From the NCBI RefSeq assembly GCF_019737615.1, contig NZ_JAHKKS010000004.1, positions 1-64,000 of the forward strand: a stretch of 64,000 nucleotides of DNA, in the 5' to 3' direction. The notes under the pieces were generated by a model that saw only the letters and a program-made list of their open reading frames with translations, was not told the DNA's origin and searched no databases. The position numbers and the translations under genes were made by a program. Within the stretch, counting starts at the first letter, position 1. Each line of letters begins with the position of its first letter. Shown one piece after another: positions 7,780-17,841 of the stretch. The DNA comes from Sphingobium xanthum. Lineage in GTDB: Bacteria; Pseudomonadota; Alphaproteobacteria; Sphingomonadales; Sphingomonadaceae.

Positions 7780-10700
7780 GGCCAAACCGCTCCTACCCCT
7801 GACGCGCGATCAGGCCGATGCCTCGCGGCCGGACAGTCACGTCTGGCTGAGCGCGTCGGCGGGCACCGGCAAGACCGCCGTGCTCTCCTCGCGTGTCCTG
7901 CGCATTCTGCTTCAGGACGTGCCGCCCGAGCGTATCCTCTGCCTTACCTTCACCAAGGCGGGCGCGGCCGAGATGGCCGAGCGCGTCCACAGCCGGCTCG
8001 CGCGCTGGGTGCAGAGCAAGGGGCCGGATGTCGCGCGGGATCTGATCGCGCTGGGCGAGGACCCCGGTCCCGAGTCCGTTGCGAAGGCGCGGCTGCTCTT
8101 CGCCAAGGTGCTCGATGCGACGGGCGGCGGCCTGCGCATCCAGACGATCCACAGCTTCTGCCAGGCGCTGCTCGCGGCTTTTCCGCTGGAGGCCGGATTG
8201 GTGCCCGGCTTCAAGCCGCTCGACGATCGCGGACAGGCGGAGCTCTGGCGCAAGGCCCTCATCGCCATGATCGAGACGGCCGAGCGCGACCGCGATCAGC
8301 CAGTGCTGGACGCGATCGAGATGCTGGCGCTGCGGCTGGGCGAGGCGGGGACGCAGGTCTATCTGCAGCGCTGCGTGACGCTATGCGAGGAGTTGGACAA
8401 GCTCGCCGAACAACTCGGTCCCGAGGCGGGTATTCTGTTCGATGATCTGCAATTGCTTATGCTGGCGCTTTTGAAGCTACCAACCGGCGACATCGAAGTG
8501 GAAATTGCACTGCGCTGCGCGGATGGAACCTTTCCTATTCGCAAACTCCGTCAGGTGGCGGTTGCTAATAGAGCCTGGAACGCCAAGTCCGGTAACGCCT
8601 GCGCAGACCTGATCGAAAACTGGCTTCGCTTGACTGACGCAGATCGTGCCGGAGGCCTTGAAGAACTATTCGGCGCGCTGCTGACTCAGAAGGGTGAGGT
8701 TAAGAACCGAGACAAGGACAAACTACTCAACGCCGAACCAGATTATGTCGAAATCGCTGCTGAATGCGGCGCAGAGATCAGGGCTATGCTCGATCTGCGG
8801 CGACAAGTCACTATTGCTCGTTCCATGGGTCAGGCGCTGACCGCCGGCCGTGCTTATGCGCGCGCTTATGCGCAGGCGAAGCGGCAGGCGGGCGCCGTCG
8901 ATTTCGACGATCTGATCGGCCGGGCGAGTCAGCTCCTGACCCAGCCGGGCATGTCCGAGTGGATCCGTTACAAGTTGGATCAGACGGTCGATCATATTCT
9001 CGTCGACGAGGCGCAGGACACCAACGATCGGCAATGGGCGATCGTTGATGCTGTGGTGCAGGAGTATTTCGAGCGTGAGCTGGAACCGCCCGAGTTCCGC
9101 CTCCAGCGCACGCTTTTTGTGGTTGGTGACACCAAGCAGGCGATCTTCGGGTTTCAGGGCACCAGCCCCGAAGCATTTGGCAAAGCATTGCGCGATTTTC
9201 GTGGTCGCGCCGAGCGCGCAAGCCAGCCCTTTGCCGAACTGCCGCTGTCGCTCAGCTTCCGATCAATGCCAGCGGTGCTGGATGTGGTCGATGCGTTGCT
9301 TGACGAGGTTGGCCACGAGGCCCTTGGCCTCGAAAAGCCTTCGGAGCAGCATAACAGTGCCCGCCGCCACCCCGGCCGCATCCTGCTCCTGCCGCCGACC
9401 TCGCTCGTTGCGGCCGAGGAGGAGGAAGACGGCGAGATCGAGGAAAGCCCGGAGGGCGAGGACGACTGGTTCGCCGATCATCAGCGCAGACATGCCGAGA
9501 AGCTCGCGCAACTGGTCAAGAGCTGGATCGACGACAAGCTCTGGCTCCAGACCAAGGGACGGGCGGTCCGTCCCGGCGATGTGCTGATCCTGCTGCGCAG
9601 TCGCGGAGCGCTCTCGCGGCTGATCGTCGCGCGTCTCTACGAGGCTGGCGTGCCCGTCGCCGGCGTGGATCGGCTCCGTTTGCAGGCCCCGCTCGCCGTG
9701 CAGGACCTGCTCGCCGCGCTACGCTTTGCCGTGCAGCCGGAGGACGATCTCAATCTCGCCAATCTTCTGGTTTCGCCGCTCATCGGCTGGAGCCAGGACA
9801 ATCTCATGCACCGCGCGATCCGGTCCGGCGGCCGTTCGCTCTGGTCGCATCTGCGCGAGACGCTGATGCCCGAAGATCAGGCGCCGCTCCGTGCGCTGCT
9901 CGCCTCCGCCGATTTCTCGACGCCCTATCTCTATCTCGAAGCCATTCTTTCCGGCGCGATGGATGGTCGGCGCAAGCTCGTCGCCCGCCTCGGCGAGGAA
10001 GCGCGCGACGCGATCGACGAGCTGGTCAATGCCGCATTGGCGTTCGAGATGGACGATCATCCTTCGCTTCAGCGCTTCATCGACTGGTTCGACCGGGGCG
10101 ATGCCGACATCAAGCGCGAGCTGGGCGAGGGTGGCGACATGGTCCGCGTCATGACCGTCCACGGCGCCAAGGGCCTCGAAGCACCGGTCGTGATCCTCGC
10201 CGACGCCGCCTTCGATCCATCGGCCAGGCCGCGCGCCGATGCCGTCGAGCTGCCGGTCGGCAAGACGGCGAAGCTGCCGCTGATCCGCCCCGGCAAGGGC
10301 GAAGCGCCAGTGCTCGTACAGGAAGCGATGGACAAGGCAGGCGCGCTCGACATGCAGGAGCATTGGCGCCTGCTCTATGTCGGCCTCACGCGCGCGGAAG
10401 AGCAGCTTGTCGTCACCGGCGCGCTCGGCAGCCGGGCAAAGGGCGTCGCGCCGGAGGAGAGCTGGTATCAGGCCGTGGATCGGGCGATGCATCGCCTCGG
10501 TGCGGCATCGGAGCCGGTCGAGGGCTGGGGTGAGGGGCAGCTCTGGCTCGGCCCTTCCGGTCTTGAAGCCGCGACCACCCAGCCGTCCAGGGCAGAGGAA
10601 GGGGCCGACGCACAGGAGCCGCTGCCCGCCTGGCTTCGCGCACCAGCACCGCAGGAAGCACGTCCGCCACGCCCGCTCGCGCCCTCCGCATCGGTCGAGG

Positions 10701-11296
10701 ACGATGTGCCCAGCCCGCCGCCCGATGCGGCCATGCGTCAGGCGGCCGAGCGCGGGCACTTGCTGCACGCCTTGTTCGAGCGCCTGCCCGATGTCGTGCC
10801 GGCCGAGCGCAGGGATGCGGCGGATCGCTGGCTGTCCGGCGCGGGCGGCCTTGCCGATGCCGGCGAGCGCGCATCGCTGATCGCCCATGTCGAGGCTGTC
10901 CTGAATGATCCCGCTCATGCCGCTCTGTTCGGCCCGCAGGCGCTTGCCGAGGCGCCAATCGCGGCGGTGGTGGAGGGGCAGGTGATTGCGGGTACGGTCG
11001 ACCGTCTGCTTGTCACAGACGATCTCGTGCATGTCGTCGATTTCAAGACCGGCCAGCGCATCCCGCGCGATGCGCAGGATGTGCCGCCGGCCCATGTCCG
11101 CCAGATGGCCGCTTATGCCGCCGCGCTGGAAGCGATCTTCCCCGGTTGCGCCGTGCGGGCCAGTCTGCTCTATTCCGCGCGGCCCTTGCTGATCGATCTT
11201 TCGCCCACGCTTCTTGCGGCGCACAAGCCACGCTTGGGGCAGGGCGAGCAGTTCTTGTCCTCCGCCGACCTTGAGACGGCCTCACCGGCTGACTAG
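7772..11296 (+). CDS. addA: double-strand break repair helicase AddA
   Basis: A 1174-residue UvrD-family helicase with a GTG start inside the addB stop region. Visible motifs are SASAGTGKT (Walker A, Lys34), [34 protein letters not shown] (Walker B), [28 protein letters not shown] and [13 protein letters not shown]. The C-terminal nuclease has GTVDRLL and HVVDFKTG (Asp1090). It unwinds and, with AddB, degrades broken ends. The stretch at about 8440-8830 (residues about 223-353) is visibly less GC-rich and uses codons rare elsewhere in the gene, although the frame stays open; see findings. Confidence 0.94.
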   Translation: MAEAKPLLPLTRDQADASRPDSHVWLSASAGTGKTAVLSSRVLRILLQDVPPERILCLTFTKAGAAEMAERVHSRLARWVQSKGPDVARDLIALGEDPGPESVAKARLLFAKVLDATGGGLRIQTIHSFCQALLAAFPLEAGLVPGFKPLDDRGQAELWRKALIAMIETAERDRDQPVLDAIEMLALRLGEAGTQVYLQRCVTLCEELDKLAEQLGPEAGILFDDLQLLMLALLKLPTGDIEVEIALRCADGTFPIRKLRQVAVANRAWNAKSGNACADLIENWLRLTDADRAGGLEELFGALLTQKGEVKNRDKDKLLNAEPDYVEIAAECGAEIRAMLDLRRQVTIARSMGQALTAGRAYARAYAQAKRQAGAVDFDDLIGRASQLLTQPGMSEWIRYKLDQTVDHILVDEAQDTNDRQWAIVDAVVQEYFERELEPPEFRLQRTLFVVGDTKQAIFGFQGTSPEAFGKALRDFRGRAERASQPFAELPLSLSFRSMPAVLDVVDALLDEVGHEALGLEKPSEQHNSARRHPGRILLLPPTSLVAAEEEEDGEIEESPEGEDDWFADHQRRHAEKLAQLVKSWIDDKLWLQTKGRAVRPGDVLILLRSRGALSRLIVARLYEAGVPVAGVDRLRLQAPLAVQDLLAALRFAVQPEDDLNLANLLVSPLIGWSQDNLMHRAIRSGGRSLWSHLRETLMPEDQAPLRALLASADFSTPYLYLEAILSGAMDGRRKLVARLGEEARDAIDELVNAALAFEMDDHPSLQRFIDWFDRGDADIKRELGEGGDMVRVMTVHGAKGLEAPVVILADAAFDPSARPRADAVELPVGKTAKLPLIRPGKGEAPVLVQEAMDKAGALDMQEHWRLLYVGLTRAEEQLVVTGALGSRAKGVAPEESWYQAVDRAMHRLGAASEPVEGWGEGQLWLGPSGLEAATTQPSRAEEGADAQEPLPAWLRAPAPQEARPPRPLAPSASVEDDVPSPPPDAAMRQAAERGHLLHALFERLPDVVPAERRDAADRWLSGAGGLADAGERASLIAHVEAVLNDPAHAALFGPQALAEAPIAAVVEGQVIAGTVDRLLVTDDLVHVVDFKTGQRIPRDAQDVPPAHVRQMAAYAAALEAIFPGCAVRASLLYSARPLLIDLSPTLLAAHKPRLGQGEQFLSSADLETASPAD

Positions 11297-11330
11297 ATTA
11301 CCATCCAACAGGTGCAAGGAGTTTGCAGTC

Positions 11331-11651
11331 ATGGCCACCAAGGCGATTTCCGACGCGAGTTTTCACGATGATGTGATTTCGGCCGACAAGCCGGTCCTCG
11401 TCGATTTCTGGGCCGAATGGTGCGGTCCGTGCAAGATGATCGGCCCGGCGCTCGAGGAGATTGCCGAGGAACTGGCCGACAAAGTCACCATTGCGAAAAT
11501 CAATATCGACGATCATCCCGACGCCCCGGCGCGTTATGGCGTGCGCGGTATCCCGACGATGATCCTCTTCAAGAATGGCGAGCCTGCCGCGACGAAGGTC
11601 GGTGCGGCGCCCAAGAGCGCGCTCAAAGGCTGGCTGGAAAGCTCGCTTTGA
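11331..11651 (+). CDS. trxA: thioredoxin
   Basis: A 106-residue thioredoxin with the canonical active site WCGPCK (Cys31, Cys34), preceded by VLVDFWAEW and followed by the cis-Pro region [12 protein letters not shown]. It reduces protein disulfides in the cytoplasm using TrxB. AAGGAG at 11316-11321 lies 9 nt before the ATG. The gene is 34 nt after addA, so it could be read from the addBA transcript or its own promoter. An inverted repeat lies downstream. Confidence 0.97.
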   Translation: MATKAISDASFHDDVISADKPVLVDFWAEWCGPCKMIGPALEEIAEELADKVTIAKINIDDHPDAPARYGVRGIPTMILFKNGEPAATKVGAAPKSALKGWLESSL

Positions 11652-11721
11652 TTTTTGCGGACCGGGCGTCGTAGGGCGCTCGGTCGCGGACCTTTCGTGC
11701 GATTGCCGAACCTAAAGTCAT

Positions 11722-11808
11722 CCGTTCGCCCTGAGCCTGTCGAAGGGCCGTTCTTCCTCCCAATCAAGCAGGAAAAGGACAGCCCTTCGACAAGCTCAGG
11801 GCGAACGG
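11722..11808. repeat. 26-nt inverted repeat, family A, between trxA and suhB-like gene
   Basis: Arms 11722-11747 (begins CCGTTCGCCCTGAGC) and 11783-11808 (ends GGGCGAACGG) are complementary at 25 of 26 positions across a 35-nt spacer. The core GAGCxTGTCGAAGG recurs at 61368-61484. The repeat lies between two convergent genes, so the RNA hairpin could end transcription from both sides, but there is no T-run. It behaves like a dispersed intergenic repeat (REP-like) rather than a gene-specific signal. Confidence 0.8.
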
Positions 11809-11843
11809 TGTTTTGAGCCGCGGAAGATCTTGAGGAAATCTCC

Positions 11844-12638
11844 TCATCCGTAGAGGATCTTCGCGGCCTTTTCCCACATCGCGGGCGAGGCGGCGGCAAG
11901 CATGCCTTTCTGGTCCTGATCGGGCCGATAGGGCGATCCGTCGGGCCGCGCCACCAATCCGCCAGCCTCATTGACGAACAACGTGCCCGGCGCATGGTCC
12001 CAGGCCAGCGTGCGCTCGAACAGGGCGACATCGTTCTGCCCCAGCACGATGCGCGGATATTGTTCGGCGGCGCAGCGCGGAATATCGACCATTTGCAGTC
12101 GGCCCTCGGCGCGCGCCTTCAAATTCTCCCGCTTGGCCGGGTCCGCAAACAGCAGCGACAATCCCGCCACCGGCAGCGCTGCGCCGCTTTCCCGCGCCGT
12201 CACGGGTTGGTCGTCGATCGTCGCGCCTTTGCCCAACTCGGCATGGCACAGGCGTCCGGTCAGCGGATCGAGCATCCAGCTTTCGATCGTCTCGCCGCCA
12301 TCGACCAGCGCGACCATGATGCCGAAGGGGGGCTTGCCCGAGGCGAAATTGTGCGTGCCGTCGATCGGGTCGATCAGCCAGTTAAGGCCTGAGCCAAGCT
12401 GCTCCAGCAAGGTCGGGTCCGCCGCGCAGGCTTCCTCGCCGACGAGGCCGGCGTCCGGCAGGATGACCGTCAGCCCCTCGTTCAGCCGCAGCTCGCTTTC
12501 CTTGTCGGCAATCGTCACCTGCTCGCCGGCGGACTTTTCCTCGATCTCATGCGCAGCGAGGTTGCGGTAGCGCGGCATGATCTCTTCCGCCGCCACTTGT
12601 CGCATCAGGTCGGCGACCGATTGGGCCAGTCCTTCCAT
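11844..12638 (-). CDS. inositol monophosphatase-family phosphatase
   Basis: A 264-residue Mg2+-dependent, Li+-sensitive-type phosphatase. Motifs are VGEEACA (metal-binding Glu), WLIDPIDGTHNFASG (the DPIDGT signature) and AWDHAPGTLFVNEAGG (WDxAxG signature). These residues coordinate two or three metals in the family, whose members hydrolyse myo-inositol-1-phosphate, histidinol phosphate or 3'-phosphoadenosine 5'-phosphate. The sequence alone does not fix the substrate. It starts 1 nt after the argJ stop, so the two are probably co-transcribed; that neighbour makes an amino-acid-pathway role (histidinol phosphatase) worth considering. Confidence 0.85.
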   Translation of the reverse strand: MEGLAQSVADLMRQVAAEEIMPRYRNLAAHEIEEKSAGEQVTIADKESELRLNEGLTVILPDAGLVGEEACAADPTLLEQLGSGLNWLIDPIDGTHNFASGKPPFGIMVALVDGGETIESWMLDPLTGRLCHAELGKGATIDDQPVTARESGAALPVAGLSLLFADPAKRENLKARAEGRLQMVDIPRCAAEQYPRIVLGQNDVALFERTLAWDHAPGTLFVNEAGGLVARPDGSPYRPDQDQKGMLAAASPAMWEKAAKILYG

Positions 12639-12639
12639 G

Positions 12640-13863
12640 TCAGCTCCGATAGTCTGCGTTGATCGAGATATAGCCATGGGTGAGGTCGCAGGTCCACACC
12701 GTCGCGCGCCCGTCGCCAAGGCCGAGGTCCACGCCGATGCGGATCTCCTGGCCCTTGAGATGCGCCGCGATCGGCGCCTCGTCATAGCTGTCCGCCGCGA
12801 GACCCGCTTGCGCGACCCATTTGTCGGCGAAGCGGATGGCGAGCTTGTCGCGGTCGGCCGGTTCGCCGGCCTTGCCGACGGCCATGACGACGCGGCCCCA
12901 ATTGGCATCCTCGCCGGCGATGGCGGTCTTGAGCAGGGGTGAATTGGCGACGCTGAGGCCGATGCGCCGGGCGCTGTCGTCGCTGACGGCGCCGGTCACT
13001 TCGATCTCGATGAACTTCTGCGCGCCTTCGCCATCGCGCACGACGAGATGGGCCAGCTGCGTGCAGACATCGTTGATAGCGGCCTGCAGGGCGTCGGCGC
13101 CGGGCGAGTCCATGCTGGTCAGTGGCGCATTGCCCGCCGCGCCGGTCGCGAACACCAGCACCGTGTCGCTGGTCGAGGTGTCGCTGTCCACGGTGATGCA
13201 GGAGAAGCTGCGGTGATTGGCCGCGCCCAGCATCTTCTGGAGCAGGGCGGGGTCGATCGCCACGTCGGTGAAGATATAGCCGAGCATCGTCGCCATATCC
13301 GGTGCGATCATGCCGGAGCCCTTGATGATGCCGGCGAGCGTTATCTTGCGCCCGTCGACGATGGCACTCGCCATCGCGCCCTTGGCGAAGGTGTCGGTCG
13401 TGCCGATCGTCTCGGCCGCCTGCTCCCAGCTGCAGGGCGCGGCAGTCAGCGCCGCCGCCACGCCTTCGCGCGCCTTGTCCTTGGGTAGCGGGACGCCGAT
13501 GACGCCGGTCGAGCTGACGAACACCTCGTCCGGCGCGCAGCCGAGATGCGCGGAGACCTGCGCGCGGATCTGGTCCACGGCCTCGCGCCCGCGAAAGCCG
13601 GTGAAGGCATTGCTGTTGCCGGCATTGACGACGAGCGCCCGTGCCCGCCCGCCCGCGGCGCTCTCGCGGCCCATCTCGACCTCGGTCGAGCAGCAGACAT
13701 TGCGCGTGAAGACGCCAGCCACAGCTGTGCCCTCGGCCAGCTCGACATATGTCAGATCACAGCGATCCCATGCTTTATACTGCGCCCGCGCCACACGTCG
13801 CGTCACGCCCGATATGTCGGGCATGGCGGGGAAGGGGCGGGCGAGGGGCGAGATGTCGATCAT
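12640..13863 (-). CDS. argJ: bifunctional glutamate N-acetyltransferase / amino-acid acetyltransferase ArgJ
   Basis: A 407-residue ArgJ, which transfers the acetyl group from N-acetylornithine to glutamate and so recycles acetyl in arginine synthesis. It is a self-cleaving Ntn-type protein. KGSGMIAPDMATMLGYIFTD contains the conserved ATML whose Thr becomes the N-terminal nucleophile of the beta chain. VVNAGNSNAFTG and GEDANWGRV are further family motifs. The ATG at 13863 gives the usual length and the PLARPFP entry; upstream in-frame codons are unlike the family. It is followed without a gap by the phosphatase gene. Confidence 0.95.
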   Translation of the reverse strand: MIDISPLARPFPAMPDISGVTRRVARAQYKAWDRCDLTYVELAEGTAVAGVFTRNVCCSTEVEMGRESAAGGRARALVVNAGNSNAFTGFRGREAVDQIRAQVSAHLGCAPDEVFVSSTGVIGVPLPKDKAREGVAAALTAAPCSWEQAAETIGTTDTFAKGAMASAIVDGRKITLAGIIKGSGMIAPDMATMLGYIFTDVAIDPALLQKMLGAANHRSFSCITVDSDTSTSDTVLVFATGAAGNAPLTSMDSPGADALQAAINDVCTQLAHLVVRDGEGAQKFIEIEVTGAVSDDSARRIGLSVANSPLLKTAIAGEDANWGRVVMAVGKAGEPADRDKLAIRFADKWVAQAGLAADSYDEAPIAAHLKGQEIRIGVDLGLGDGRATVWTCDLTHGYISINADYRS

Positions 13864-13965
13864 GGCCGGCGCGAATAGCGCATCGCGGCGCGCGATCAAA
13901 CAGGCTTCGGCAGGTCGAGGTGCGCGGCTGTCCGATTGCACCTATTCACCACTTGCTCGACTGTT

Positions 13966-14037
13966 CTAGTGGTCCGATTCTGACATTTGCGATCCTATCG
14001 GACAGGGCGCCCCCAAATGTCGAAATCAATCCACTAG
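13966..14037. repeat. 24-nt imperfect inverted repeat, possible operator/promoter element
   Basis: Left arm 13966-13989 begins CTAGTGG and ends GACATTTG. The right arm 14014-14037 is its inverse, matching at 19 of 24 positions, with the outer CTAGTGG and inner GACATTTG perfect. The 24-nt spacer contains CGATCCTATCG, itself a small palindrome. The element lies between divergent argJ and the TonB-C gene, 15 nt before the latter's start, where a regulator site or 5'-UTR hairpin could sit. Confidence 0.5.
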
Positions 14038-14052
14038 TCAGGCGATGCGAGG

Positions 14053-14559
14053 ATGGAGCCAATGAACCAGAAGAACGCCGACCTGCTGCTCAGCCTGTTG
14101 GGGTTTGTCTTCGTCTGTTCGTTTCTGGCATTTGTGATCGCTCGGAGCGGCATTCTGGAGAACATCTCGGGTCAGCTCGCCCGTGAAGTGCAGGAACGCG
14201 ACGAGGAACCGCAGGCCGTTTCCGCGATTACGCCCGGTCCGCCGCCGGCACTGCCTGTCGTGCCTGAAGGTGGCCGACCGGCATCGGCAGAAGCGGGTGC
14301 TTGGCTCAAAGGCGCCGACTATCCGGGCGAGGCACTCCGGAACGATTGGCAAGGCACGGTGAGCGTCGTCTGGCGGATCGACACGAATGGCGCAGTGGGC
14401 GATTGTTATGTGGTGGAGAGCAGTGGCCACCGGGTGCTGGACGAGGCCAGCTGCCGGCTCGTCAAGGACCGCGCCCGCTACAAACCGGCGCGCGATGCGA
14501 ATGGGCGAGCGGTTGCATCGCTGGACAGGCGCCGGATCGTCTGGCGACTTCCGGAGTAG
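14053..14559 (+). CDS. TonB C-terminal-domain (energy transducer-like) protein
   Basis: A 168-residue inner-membrane protein: a single N-terminal helix (about residues 10-31), a Pro-rich linker (ITPGPPPALPVVPEGG) and a C-terminal TonB-C-like fold ending in KDRARYKPARDANGRAV. TonB proteins couple the proton-motive force to outer-membrane receptors, but this one is short and has no exbB/exbD beside it, so it may be a TonB-like paralogue of unknown partner. An alternative in-frame ATG lies at 14062. An inverted repeat sits directly upstream. Confidence 0.75.
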   Translation: MEPMNQKNADLLLSLLGFVFVCSFLAFVIARSGILENISGQLAREVQERDEEPQAVSAITPGPPPALPVVPEGGRPASAEAGAWLKGADYPGEALRNDWQGTVSVVWRIDTNGAVGDCYVVESSGHRVLDEASCRLVKDRARYKPARDANGRAVASLDRRRIVWRLPE

Positions 14560-14665
14560 ATCGCCCCATTCCCAATCCGTTAATAGTGAAGGGCGTAGAC
14601 GAAGCGCCCGGCGCATCCTATGGGATGCCCGTCTCATCGGCGAAAGTGTTCCGCGCTTGCAATTG

Positions 14666-14926
14666 ATGATCCTTCTGTCCGCGCTTCTGGCGTCGCTGAC
14701 CGGCCTGATGGCCGGGGAGCGGCCGGCTCCGCGTGCGCAGGTGGAACTGAGCGCCGTCGCTGCCGTTGCGCAGGTCGGCGAGGTCGTCGCGCAGATCGCG
14801 CATCGTCCCATCGCTGGGCTACCACGCCAGATGCTCGATGCGCCGGCGCGTTCGCAGGCTCACCGTGCCCTGCCGCGCCCGGCTGGCCGTGCGCTTCTCA
14901 TCTTGAAGCAGAGCTGGCTCCACTGA
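14666..14926 (+). CDS. small hypothetical protein with hydrophobic N-terminus
   Basis: An 86-residue open frame starting MILLSALLASLTGLMAGERP. The first 16 residues look like a signal peptide or membrane anchor, and the rest is rich in Ala, Val and Arg (AVAQVGEVVAQIAHRP). I recognise no domain. The codon pattern (G/C third positions) is like its neighbours. It fills the gap between the TonB-C gene and secA in the same direction. No strong ribosome-binding site precedes it, so it may not be a real gene. Confidence 0.45.
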   Translation: MILLSALLASLTGLMAGERPAPRAQVELSAVAAVAQVGEVVAQIAHRPIAGLPRQMLDAPARSQAHRALPRPAGRALLILKQSWLH

Positions 14927-15037
14927 GCTGATCTAAGGGCCGCTCCTGCGCGGCTCGCTCTCTTCCGCGTGCCGGATTGGCGCGCATGTCCGGCCATCGA
15001 AGCCGGTTATCCATCTCTTTCAGACAGGAATTCTGCC

Positions 15038-17776
15038 ATGTTCGGCGCCATTGCCAAGACTCTTTTCGGATCGTCCAACGATCGCTACGTGAGGTCGCTC
15101 CGCAAGACCGTGGAGCAGATCGCGGCTTTCGAGCCGACCATTTCCGCGCTCAGCGACGAGGAGCTGGCCGCTCAGACCGTCAAGTTCCGCGCCCGCCTCG
15201 ATGAAGGCGCCAAGCTCGACGATCTGCTGCCGGAAGCCTTCGCCACCGTTCGCGAAGCGGCGATCCGCACACTCGGCCAGCGTCATTACGATGTGCAGAT
15301 GATCGGCGGCATCGTGCTCCACCGCGGCGAGATCTCGGAGATGCGCACGGGCGAGGGCAAGACCCTGGTGGCGACGCTGGCGACCTATCTGAACGCGCTG
15401 GAAGGCAAGGGCGTCCATGTCGTTACGGTGAACGACTATCTCGCCAAGCGCGACTGCGACTGGATGGGGCAGGTCTATCGCTTCCTCGGCCTCACCACGG
15501 GCACGATCGTCCCCAATCTGCCCGAAGACGAGCGCCGCGCCGCCTATGAGGCGGACATCACCTATGCGACCAACAACGAGCTCGGCTTCGATTATCTGCG
15601 CGACAACATGAAGTATGAGCGCGCGCAAATGGTGCAGCGCCCGTTCAACTACGCGATCGTCGATGAGGTGGACTCCATCCTGATCGACGAGGCGCGCACC
15701 CCGCTCATCATTTCCGGCCCGACCGACGACAAGTCCGAGATGTATATGTCTGTCGATGCGCTGGTGAAGCAGCTCCAGCCGGACGATTACGAGAAGGACG
15801 AGAAGCAGCGCTCGATCGTGCTGACCGAGGACGGCACCGAGCGCGTCGAGCGCATGCTGGAGGATGCCGGCCTGCTCCAGGGCGCCAATCTCTACGACTT
15901 CGAGAATACGCAGGTCGTTCATCATGTGAACCAGGCTCTGCGCGCGATCTTCATGTTCCGCCGCGACATCGACTACATCGTGAAGGACGGCAAGGTCATT
16001 ATCATCGACGAGTTCACCGGTCGCATGATGGACGGCCGGCGTTGGTCGGACGGTCTGCACCAGGCTGTCGAGGCGAAGGAAGGCGTCAACATCGAGCCGG
16101 AGAACCAGACGCTCGCCTCGATCACGTTCCAGAATTATTTCCGCATGTATCCGAAGATCTCGGGCATGACCGGCACGGCCGCGACCGAGGCGGCGGAGTT
16201 CTTCGACATCTACAAGATGAACGTGGTGACGATCCCGACGAACCTGCCTGTCCAGCGGCAGGACGAAGAGGATCTTTTCTACAAGAGCACCGAGGACAAG
16301 TTCAAAGGCATTGCCAGGACGATTGGCGAGCATGCCGCGAAGGGGCAACCGGTGCTGGTTGGCACGGTCTCCATCGAGAAGTCCGAGCTGCTCTCCGAGT
16401 TTCTGAAGCAGGAAAAAGTGCCGCATAGCGTGCTGAACGCCCGCTTCCATGAGAGCGAGGCGCATATCGTGGCGCAGGCCGGGCGCCTCGGTGCGGTGAC
16501 GATCGCGACCAACATGGCCGGTCGCGGCACCGACATCCAACTGGGCGGCAATCTCGAATTCCGCGTCAATGACGAGCTGTCCGGCATGGCGGATGGACCC
16601 GAGAAGGACGCGGCTATCGAGAGGATCAAGGCCGAGATCATCGCCGAGCGCCAGGCGGTGCTGGATGCGGGCGGCCTGTTCGTGCTGGGCACCGAGCGGC
16701 ACGAGAGCCGGCGCATCGACAATCAGCTGCGCGGCCGCTCGGGCCGTCAGGGCGACCCCGGCCTCAGTCGCTTCTATCTCAGCCTCGACGACGATTTGCT
16801 ACGCATCTTCGGCCCGGACACCCTGTTCGCCCGCATGATGCGCTCCAGCCTGGAGGATGGCGAGGCACTGCCTCCGTCCAAATGGATGAGCAAGGCGATT
16901 GAGACCGCGCAGAAGAAGGTCGAGCAGCGCAACTACGACATCCGCAAGCAGGTCGTCGAATATGACGACGTCATGAACGACCAGCGCAAGGTCATCTACG
17001 AGCAGCGCAGCGACATCATGGATGCCGAGACCGTGGGCGAGGTCGTGACCGACATGCGCCACGAAACCGTCAACGCCATCGTCGGCTCGGCTTGCCCTCC
17101 GGGGACCTATCCCGAGCAGTGGAACATCGCCGGGCTCAAGGAGGAGTTGGAGCGCGTGCTGGCGTTGACGCCGGATATCGACGGCTGGCTCAAGGAAGAT
17201 GCGGTCGATCCCGAAATCTTCGTCGAGCGGCTGACCGAGCTGTCCGATCAGGCGCTCGCCGAGAAGGTCGCCGATCTGAAGCCCGAGACCTGGGCGCAGA
17301 TCGAGAAGAGCATCCTCCTCCAGAATCTCGACCATCACTGGAAGGAGCATCTCTCGACGCTCGACGCTCTGCGTCAGGTCGTGCATCTGCGCGCCTATGC
17401 GCAGAAGACGCCAATCAACGAATATAAGCAGGAAGCCTTCGCGCTGTTCGAGCGCATGCTGGACAGCATCCGCGAGGATGTGACCAACACGATCAGCCAT
17501 GTGCAGTTCCAGATGCAGGAGCCGACGCCGGCCCCGTTGCCCGATCTGCCGGCCTTCCTCACCAGCCACATCGATCCGTTCACAGGCGAGGACAACAGCG
17601 CGGACATTGATGCGGCCTCACGCGGCTTCATCACGACCACAGTGCCGCGTGCAGCGACGACGCGCCCCGCGTCGGCAGATGGCAACCCCTATGCGGACCA
17701 GGAGATCAGCCGCAACGCGCCGTGCCCCTGCGGCTCGGGCGAGAAGTATAAGCACTGCCACGGGGCGCTTGCGTAA
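15038..17776 (+). CDS. secA: preprotein translocase ATPase SecA
   Basis: A 912-residue motor that drives unfolded precursors through SecYEG. Motifs are [14 protein letters not shown] (Walker A, Lys108), [32 protein letters not shown] (DEAD motor with Walker B), [35 protein letters not shown] and the helical scaffold [10 protein letters not shown]. The C-terminal zinc-binding tail [17 protein letters not shown], which contacts SecB and ribosomes, is intact. The ATG at 15038 has AGGA about 8 nt upstream and gives the standard [12 protein letters not shown]-terminus. Confidence 0.97.
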   Translation: MFGAIAKTLFGSSNDRYVRSLRKTVEQIAAFEPTISALSDEELAAQTVKFRARLDEGAKLDDLLPEAFATVREAAIRTLGQRHYDVQMIGGIVLHRGEISEMRTGEGKTLVATLATYLNALEGKGVHVVTVNDYLAKRDCDWMGQVYRFLGLTTGTIVPNLPEDERRAAYEADITYATNNELGFDYLRDNMKYERAQMVQRPFNYAIVDEVDSILIDEARTPLIISGPTDDKSEMYMSVDALVKQLQPDDYEKDEKQRSIVLTEDGTERVERMLEDAGLLQGANLYDFENTQVVHHVNQALRAIFMFRRDIDYIVKDGKVIIIDEFTGRMMDGRRWSDGLHQAVEAKEGVNIEPENQTLASITFQNYFRMYPKISGMTGTAATEAAEFFDIYKMNVVTIPTNLPVQRQDEEDLFYKSTEDKFKGIARTIGEHAAKGQPVLVGTVSIEKSELLSEFLKQEKVPHSVLNARFHESEAHIVAQAGRLGAVTIATNMAGRGTDIQLGGNLEFRVNDELSGMADGPEKDAAIERIKAEIIAERQAVLDAGGLFVLGTERHESRRIDNQLRGRSGRQGDPGLSRFYLSLDDDLLRIFGPDTLFARMMRSSLEDGEALPPSKWMSKAIETAQKKVEQRNYDIRKQVVEYDDVMNDQRKVIYEQRSDIMDAETVGEVVTDMRHETVNAIVGSACPPGTYPEQWNIAGLKEELERVLALTPDIDGWLKEDAVDPEIFVERLTELSDQALAEKVADLKPETWAQIEKSILLQNLDHHWKEHLSTLDALRQVVHLRAYAQKTPINEYKQEAFALFERMLDSIREDVTNTISHVQFQMQEPTPAPLPDLPAFLTSHIDPFTGEDNSADIDAASRGFITTTVPRAATTRPASADGNPYADQEISRNAPCPCGSGEKYKHCHGALA

Positions 17777-17783
17777 GTAAAAA

Positions 17784-17813
17784 CCGTCATCCCAGCTTTC
17801 GCAGGGATGACGG
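17784..17813 (-). terminator. hairpin between convergent secA and MHS transporter genes
   Basis: A perfect 10-bp stem, CCGTCATCCC (17784-17793) with GGGATGACGG (17804-17813), and a 10-nt loop. Read on the minus strand it is followed by GTTTTTAC, so it is a good intrinsic terminator for the transporter gene. On the plus strand there is no T-run, but the stem may still help end secA transcripts. Confidence 0.75.
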
Positions 17814-17841
17814 CTTATGGAAGGGGTTACGGCTGCTGGTG

